NCBI RefSeq assembly: GCF_001704415.2
Contig: NC_030836.1
Coordinates: 27,130,001 to 27,194,000, forward strand
Length of the DNA: 64,000 nucleotides
Origin: Capra hircus
Lineage: Eukaryota; Chordata; Mammalia; Artiodactyla; Bovidae
Direction of reading: 5' to 3'
The notes under the pieces were generated by a model. That model was given only the letters and a program-made list of their open reading frames with translations. It was not told where the DNA came from and made no database searches. The translations under genes were made by a program, and so were the position numbers. Position 1 is the first letter of the stretch, and each line of letters opens with the position of its first letter. This document shows, one piece after another, positions 57,669 to 64,000 of this stretch.

Positions 57669-58009
57669 GAGCTAGACATATACATCTGGACAAAGGCAAA
57701 AGATAGCATGGGCTGAATCACTGAGTGTATGACAGGAAGATTGTTGGAATTGTAAAGAATGATAATCACTCTTCCCACTCTCTGCACGTTCAGTAGAGAA
57801 CTGAGAAATGAGACACAAGAGCCTCACAAAAGGGAAATCAAAAGATCAGCTTCATACTAGTAAAGTTAACTGGAGTATACAGCTCAGTTCTGCAGCCAAG
57901 GAGAGTTTCTCTAATTCCCTTGTTGCCTTCCCCAGGTAAGCCTGATGAACCCAGGCACAGGAAAAATGGACAACATCAGGCCTTCCCTATAAAGGGATAC
58001 ATGATGCCT

Positions 58010-58292
58010 GCTGTGTCTCTAAGTTGTGTCCGACTCTTTGCGGATACAAAGAGTCCAGCCTATGGACTGTAGTCATGGACTCACACAGCCTATGGACGGT
58101 AGTCATAGACTCATACCGCCTATGGACTGTAGCCCACCAGGCTCCTCTGTCCGTGGGATTCTCCAGGCAGGAATACTGGAGTGGGTTGCCATGCCCTCCT
58201 CCAGGGGATCTTCTTGACCCAGGGATCAAACCCTTGTCTCTTACATCTGCCTGCACTGGTAGGCAAATTCTTTACCACTAGCAACACCTGGG
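58010..58292 (-). mobile_element. Bov-tA SINE with internal triplication
   Basis: Reverse-strand copy. A unit of about 30 bp starting GCCTATGGACTGTAG occurs three times in tandem (about 58058, 58088 and 58118), only the last continuing into normal SINE sequence. Just before it is a perfect 9-bp inverted repeat GACTCTTTG/CAAAGAGTC (58032-58040 and 58047-58055). Confidence 0.9.
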
Positions 58293-58960
58293 AAGGGACA
58301 CATGAAAGAAGAGACAAGTCTCGGTCCAGGGGACAGGCCAGTCTTGTAAAGAGGCCCGAAGGAGACTGGGCCATTCATTCCCAGTTCAGTTTCACAGCTT
58401 CACCAGTCACTCCTCTCCCTTAGGGAAGAGAAATACAGGATATGGATAAAGAGAAAAGTTCCTTCCCGTTCTTTACTCTCCTAGGGCATGGAGGGACAGG
58501 TACCCATTTTAGAGGAATCATCTGCTTTGGGCCAGAGAGAATTTGGCCATTTGCAGAGAAGAGGAATAATTGCTCAAACCAGGTTGCTTCTTGTGAATAA
58601 ACATATAATTACTTATTTCACATATGCGCACAGTTGTATGTTAAATTCTTGCTTCCAAAGCTCCATAAATATAGCTCAGAACCACTTCACTGTTGAAACA
58701 TGTACTTTTCAAATTTTCTTGAAAAAGTAACTTGGAATGTAAAGACTATAGTGTCTCAGAGACTATTCTCCTTCAGCCCAGCTGTTTGCATGTATTGGTC
58801 AGTGACCAGTCCTGTTTATAGGAACCTAGGTCATTAGGCAAATACATAAAACCAGATTTATTTGAGGAGCCTGCTTTCCCAAACCATATTTCACTTCAAG
58901 AAGAGGAAAGGTGGACACAGCTCTAGAACAATTCACCAGCACTTCCTACTTGCAATAACT
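58290..58960. repeat. Duplicated flank, block A copy 2
   Basis: Pairs in order with 35160-35900; the most convincing stretch is the 21-base 'attcaccagcacttcctactt' word. No gene inside. Confidence 0.55.
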
Positions 58961-59204
58961 TGAATTCCAAGAAGGGACAGGACACTCTACTCTGCCATTT
59001 TTCGTGTGAGGAAAGAGAGGCACAGAGATGTGCAGTTGTCGACCATAGTCTTTGGCTTACATCTGTCACTCTGTCCTGTGGGTTGTTGGAGTAGGCAAGA
59101 ACACTAGAGACATCTGGGTGAGGTTTTAAAAACATTTCCTTAGTTCAGAGAAAACAAAAACAGCTTTTGTCTCTGCCTCAGGATAGAGAAAATGGAGGCT
59201 GGTG

Positions 59205-59345
59205 GAAACCACAAGTACGTGAGAGATGAAGATGGTCAGTCTAATGCTCATGACTACAGAATCCACCAGCTTATGAAAGAAGTGCCGATAAAAGAGATGT
59301 TGATGAGAAGCAGCTTAACAGTACATGCAGTGGTTGATGGTGTTT
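59205..59345 (-). pseudogene. Possible olfactory receptor pseudogene fragment
   Basis: The minus strand reads in one frame NTINHCMYC, stop, then a weak stretch, then KLVDSVVMSIRLTIFIS. This parallels the region from extracellular loop 2 to TM5 of the two intact receptors (VNHYMCDI..., ELVVFIVVG...TVTIFIS), with a gap equivalent to five codons. 'gaagatggt' and 'ccaccagct' are shared at DNA level with gene A. No flanking OR segments are recognisable, so it is either a tiny relic or chance similarity. Confidence 0.38.
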
Positions 59346-61400
59346 GGTTCCATTGTCACTGATTGGGGTATTACCCCACTAGGATCTAACCTGATACAAA
59401 CCAAGTATCAGCCAAGGGCAGACTTGAGGGACACATATTCCATGGTGACCTCAGGCCGGAAATAAAAAAAAAGTGATCACTAATGACAGAGGAGCAGAAA
59501 AAAAAGAATAGAATCTTGCACTTCAACTTAGTGAAAATGAACTCTCTGATGCAGAATTCATTATCATTTTAAGGGAAATGACAAAAAAGATAGGAGAGAT
59601 AAGAAGACGAGCTCAAGAGAATGTTGAGGAGAGTATCCAGCCCAGTAAAAGTGACCAAGCTCCAGGAATGAGAAGAGTGTGAGATGGAGTTGTTGTCCAT
59701 TTGTGAAACATGTAAAGACAGCCACCATAGATACACTTCCCAGAGCCTATCTCTTCAGGGAAGTCATTTCTGCAGGTAGGAGGGAAAAACCTCTTTACAG
59801 GCCAACATTCCATGACTCAAAGATGAGAATTTCTATTGCCATAACAGGAGAATGACTAGTCTTTACATAGGAGGATGCCTTCCCGTGTCTTTCTACATTT
59901 GTGAATACAACTCCCTCTTTGAAAAATGTCCCAACAGTCAGTAGCTCAGGAAGGCCAGTGACTCAGGGTGAGCTACAACTGGAGTGTGCACTGGAAACCC
60001 CAGTTTCACAGCAAAGACAGAGGCACAGCATCCGAGAGATGTTCAATCATTTCCCAGGTTGCTTAGGAAACACATCTTGAAGAAGGGATGAGAACTGGAA
60101 AGAGACCTAGAGATATCATGACCTCTGACTCCATTGTTTCAGTCACCCCCTCACCCCAGAACAAAATTAGAGCAAGAAGTACTTCCCAAACTCTCAGATT
60201 TCAGGGCTTCATGTTAGAAACAAGGACAGAGAGACATGGGATGCTGCCATGCAACCACTCACCCTTGTTCAGCTTAGTATTAGCAGTACGGAGTCGTACA
60301 GTCTGCTCACCCTGAAAGGAAAAAGGCTTGCATGGTGTAGGAAGAGGAGTGCCCTAAGCCTGTATACTTCTTTTTCCTGTGATGTCCAGAAAACTAATAC
60401 CTGCATTATCCTGGAATCAATTCTGAGCCAAAGACCATGGTTTCACATCAAGGCCTTGCCCAGATAGTTCCCTCCAATTGTAGAAAGGACACATCATCTG
60501 TCCATGACACTGAGATCATAGCTTGATATTTAAGGGGGCCTTCTTTTACATGGATATACATATTAAGATCTGGCTGGAACCCAAAGACACCTCCCTCAGG
60601 TGCTCTCCTAGGAGAAGTATCTGCAAAAGAAACCAAAAGAATGTAGTTTTCACAAACAGAGCTCATTTAGACTTCTGTCCAAATTTCTATACCTGCTATC
60701 CAAGAAGAGAAACAGGAGCCCCTCTTCCAGAGCCGTAGATGGGATGCAAAGTTGACTCTAATTGGGAATCCCTTTCCTGGTTCTCAGCAAAAATGGCAAA
60801 TTTCAGTAACACAATATGTGGGTTAGTTAGGGTCCTAACACACTTAACCTACAAAGCCCCTCACCACATTACCTTATTACCTTTCTCAGTAAAATTGTTT
60901 AGACACATCAAAGCTACCAAAGACTATGCCTTATCAAATAACAATGAAATCTGCCTCAAAATGGTTTAAAATCTGTGAGAGAAGTAAATGCTGTATTACC
61001 ATTGACTCCATGGAAGCAGTAATGTGCCGTGTAGAGACAGCAGGGAAGAATCACACATAGCCATGGTGACATTTTTCTAAAGATACCTCATTTTTGGAGG
61101 CCAAGAATCCAAATACATATCCTTTATTATTTTGGCTAAGGTAGAAGTTCACTGCATGAATGATTCATGCTTTTATTCAATAATTATTCCATAATCCCAT
61201 CATTTCTGCATTTGAAAAAGTATTGGAAAATTATATCCTGTTGCTGTAAAAAGTTTCCTTTGAAACATGGTGTTAACTGAATGATGGTGCATTTTTTTTC
61301 TAGAATTTACTTTCTTAAATAATGCTATGTATTTGTTCATAAAATGACATGGAATGTAGTAAGATTTTTTATGTTATGTTTCTTGTTTTTGCATCTTAGT
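59346..61400. other. Unique intergenic sequence
   Basis: No gene supported. Several short frames exist (60088-60969) but they show no domain, no conserved motif and no consistent splice structure. Confidence 0.45.
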
Positions 61401-61404
61401 TGTT

Positions 61405-61570
61405 TTGTTTTGATTGTGGTAAGATCACTTAACATGAGGTCTGCCCTGTTAGATTTTTAAGGGTGTGATACAGCATTTTTAACTATAGGTACAGTATTGT
61501 ACAGCAGGTCTCTGGAATTTATTCATCATGCCAAACTGAAACTTCATACCTATTGAAAAATTGGAGTGGG
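61405..61570 (+). mobile_element. Old L1 3' UTR fragment
   Basis: Contains 'aagatcacttaacatgaggtctgccct', 'ctataggtacagtattgtacagcaggtctctgg' and 'ccaaactgaaacttcatacc', typical of old L1 3' ends. Confidence 0.75.
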
Positions 61571-62153
61571 CAGAACACCTTCAAATTCAAGTGGAATAGT
61601 GAATCCTTACACCTGGTGGTCTCTTGCCTAAATTTCAGGACAGTAATCAAGCCACATAGATAGGAGCTAAACCTTAGGGTCTAAGAATGCCCTGAAAACC
61701 AGATGTGAAGTTTTCACTGGCATGGAAAAATTAGATTTTAAAATACAAGTGCATCTGAACAGAAGTGTTACATTCTGGCACTGGGATAAAAAGGAAGACA
61801 CTGGAGGACTATATAACATGTTTTAAAGTATATATTGTTGAGACTGAACGTGGACAGAAAAGGCAGAGGAGAGAATGAGTATCAAAGGAAGATTTTGGGT
61901 TTTTTTAAATTAAGAGAGTTTTTAAAGGTAAAGTAGGATTGCATATATCCAGCAATAGAAGTCTATAGAGATGGAGATATTGAAGATATAAAAAAAAAAA
62001 GATGAGGAAATTTTGAGAGAATAAAATCCCAAAGAAGATGAAAAGCAATTGACAAAATACAACATCCACTTATGCTTTTAAAGTATTTTTAGAGAATGAT
62101 AGATACTTTTTTAAGATGATAAAATATGTAAAACTCAGATCAAAAGCCAGCAA
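61571..62153. other. Unique intergenic sequence
   Basis: No gene or repeat recognised. Confidence 0.4.
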
Positions 62154-62222
62154 CGCATGTAAGAATTAAAGATTTTAAAATTTAAAAAATAAATAAATAA
62201 ATAAAATTTAAAAAAAAAAAAT
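62154..62222 (+). mobile_element. Very short L1 insertion with variant tail
   Basis: ACGCATGTAAGAATTAAAGA and an AAAT-rich tail match the variant L1 3' end seen at 53390-53445. Only about 65 bp were inserted. Confidence 0.75.
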
Positions 62223-62239
62223 GAAAACTCTTGAGACAT

Positions 62240-64000
62240 CTCTAATTAGAACTAGTAGAACCAAGATACCTACAGTCTCCACTATTACTTAACATTGTAT
62301 TAAAAGTATTAGAAATGCAATTATAAATGGGAAAGGAATTAGAGGCTAAGACTCAAAAGGAAACAGCCAAAATTATCTCTGTTTATAGAAATTTAATCAG
62401 CATAAATGGGAAAACCTGAAGGGAATTCCTGGAAAAACTTCTACAAAAAACGATTACATTAAAGTATAAAGTTAACATATAATTCAGTAGAATTCACATA
62501 TATAAACACTAATCAGAATATAATATGAAAGCTAGAACCCTTGTTATAATAACAAAATAAAATAGAATTCTTAAGCATAAATCTAATTAGAAATGTTCAA
62601 ACATTAATGAGAAAAATTACAAAACATTCCTAAATGTTACTGAAGTAGACCTAAAGAAAATGGGAAGGCATACTACACGTCATGGTGAAAAGTCTGAATA
62701 TCCAAAAATGTCAACCCTCTCTAAATTTACTTATAAATTTAAGATGCAATAAATAAATATGCTATGAGTTTTTTCTAGAGTTAGACAGATTAATTATAAA
62801 AGTTATGGCTTAAAATGAATATCCAGGAAAACCCTAAAAAAACTAAGAACAATACGTGGAAGGTACCTTCAAGATAGGAAAATGCTGTGAAGCTTCTATA
62901 ATTAAAGCAGTGTGGTATTGGCTTATGAATAGACTTACAGACCAATAAAGCAGAATGGAAAATACAGAAATAACTCAAGAGCCTATAAAACTTAGTATGT
63001 AATGAAGGCAACAGCTCAAGCCAGCAAGGAAACGAAGGACTTTTTTTTATAAATGGTGATAGAACAACTGGATAGCCATATGGAAAAAGATAAAGTTAGA
63101 TCCATTCCTCACACCATACACTGGTACAATTTCTAAAAAGATCAGACATTCTGGTTTTTTAAAAATCATGCAAACATTATGAAAAGATTAGTGAATTTCT
63201 TTATAACCTAAGAGGAAAGAAAACATTTATAACTATGATTAAAATATGAGAAATAATAAAAAATTAAAACCTTTAAAAATTTTATATCATAAGGAAAGTC
63301 AAAAGCCAAATCACAAAATAGGGAGGAAATATACGCAACTTATATCTCAGACAAAAAACAAATATAGTTTATATACAGTCCTCCTAAAAATTGGGAAGAT
63401 CAAAATCCAGCAGAAAAGTGGGAGAAAGTTGTAAAAAGATCATCCATATAAGAAGTAATACCAACAGCCATTAAATACCTGAAAACATCTCCAATGTTTC
63501 TATTTATTAGAGAAACCCAAATTATAACAATGCTTAAAAACTATTTTTCACATATCAGGTTAGAAAAGTTGAAAAATGTTGAGCATATGCTATGTTACAG
63601 GGACTGTAGGAAAGTGAGTACTCCATTTATTGCAGAGGGGAAAGTAAATGTCAGTTCTCCCCCAAAAGATCCACAGATTGAATACAATCCCAATCTAAAT
63701 TAATCTTCTGTAAGAATGAAAAGACAAACCATGGACCATTTAGAAATCTTATGTTTAGCAAAGGACTAAAATTCAAAATATATAAAAAACCTTGACATCT
63801 CAATGAGAAAAAATAAATAAGCTACTTTTATTTAAATGGGGCAAAATTTAGATAGACATTTCACCAAAGACATACGGATGACACATGACCACATGAAAAG
63901 ATGCTCATCATCATTTAATCACTAGGGAAATGCAAACTAAAACCACACTGAGATACCATGACACACCTATTAAAAATCTTTTCAATTAAAAAGTGGGCCA
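62240..64000 (+). mobile_element. Old L1 ORF2 region, runs off the window
   Basis: Sense, diverged L1 ORF2: 'agtattagaaatgcaattataaatggg', 'gaagcttctataattaaagcagtgtggtattggc', 'agacttacagaccaataaagcagaatgg' and 'gcaaaatttagatagacatttcaccaaagacatacgg'. Frames are broken. It is the older L1M type, not L1_BT. Confidence 0.82.

Noticed and set aside
1699..58292. tRNA-like boxes in the many Bov-tA copies
   Set aside because: They are the heads of tRNA-derived SINEs, without a foldable acceptor stem and T-arm of a real tRNA, so no tRNA gene is called.
60088..60969. Cluster of short plus-strand frames
   Set aside because: Looked for exon structure and conserved motifs and found none; treated as unique non-coding DNA.

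Overview
The window is nuclear DNA of a bovid ruminant, most likely Bos or a close relative. It is full of repeats restricted to ruminants or dominant in them: BovB (RTE) LINEs, tRNA-Glu-derived Bov-tA/Bov-A2 SINEs and a young ruminant L1 (L1_BT type). Older mammalian MIR, L1M and Tigger/hAT-type relics lie between them. There is no sign of bacterial, plasmid, phage or CRISPR sequence.

The only intact protein-coding genes I can support are two single-coding-exon olfactory receptor (OR) genes, both on the minus strand. ORF A is at 10483-11430 (315 aa) and ORF B at 43009-43944 (311 aa). Both fit OR family 8, subfamily B, and by hand count are about 78% identical. Each has a pyrimidine-rich splice acceptor just upstream of its ATG and a matching AG|GTGAGTG-type donor 0.82-0.86 kb further upstream, so each appears to have a non-coding 5' exon. 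The promoter region of gene B holds two perfect TCCCNNGGGA (Olf-1/EBF) palindromes beside a TAATGA homeodomain site. Gene A keeps one degraded EBF-like site at the matching distance. A short, badly decayed OR-like fragment lies near 59.2-59.35 kb.

The two genes are members of a tandem duplication with a period of about 30 kb. Flanking blocks can be paired by eye: 17.93-18.33 kb with 47.12-48.22 kb, both 5' of an OR, and 35.16-35.9 kb with 58.29-58.96 kb. The copies differ mainly in later retrotransposon insertions.

Layout: 1-9.2 kb is largely unique DNA with scattered SINE, MIR and L1 pieces. 9.2-12.7 kb holds OR gene A, with a BovB just past its stop codon. 12.7-27.2 kb is intergenic with many SINEs and L1 ends. 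27.2-34 kb is a BovB-rich stretch with a solo ERV LTR inside one BovB. 34-42.6 kb is SINE and old L1 sequence. 42.6-45.3 kb holds OR gene B. 45.3-48.6 kb contains an L1 with a 3' transduction. 48.6-57.2 kb is a LINE graveyard with a four-level nest (53.6-56.9 kb) and an L1-in-L1 insertion with a 5' inversion (52.2-53.4 kb). 57.2-64 kb is duplicated flank, unique DNA and an old L1 running off the end. Target-site duplications were found by eye at many of these insertions, which gives a relative order of events.

I found no novel enzymatic or defence system. The points worth a second look are the regulatory architecture of the OR pair, the His-for-Arg change in the DRY motif of gene A, and the retrotransposon structures.
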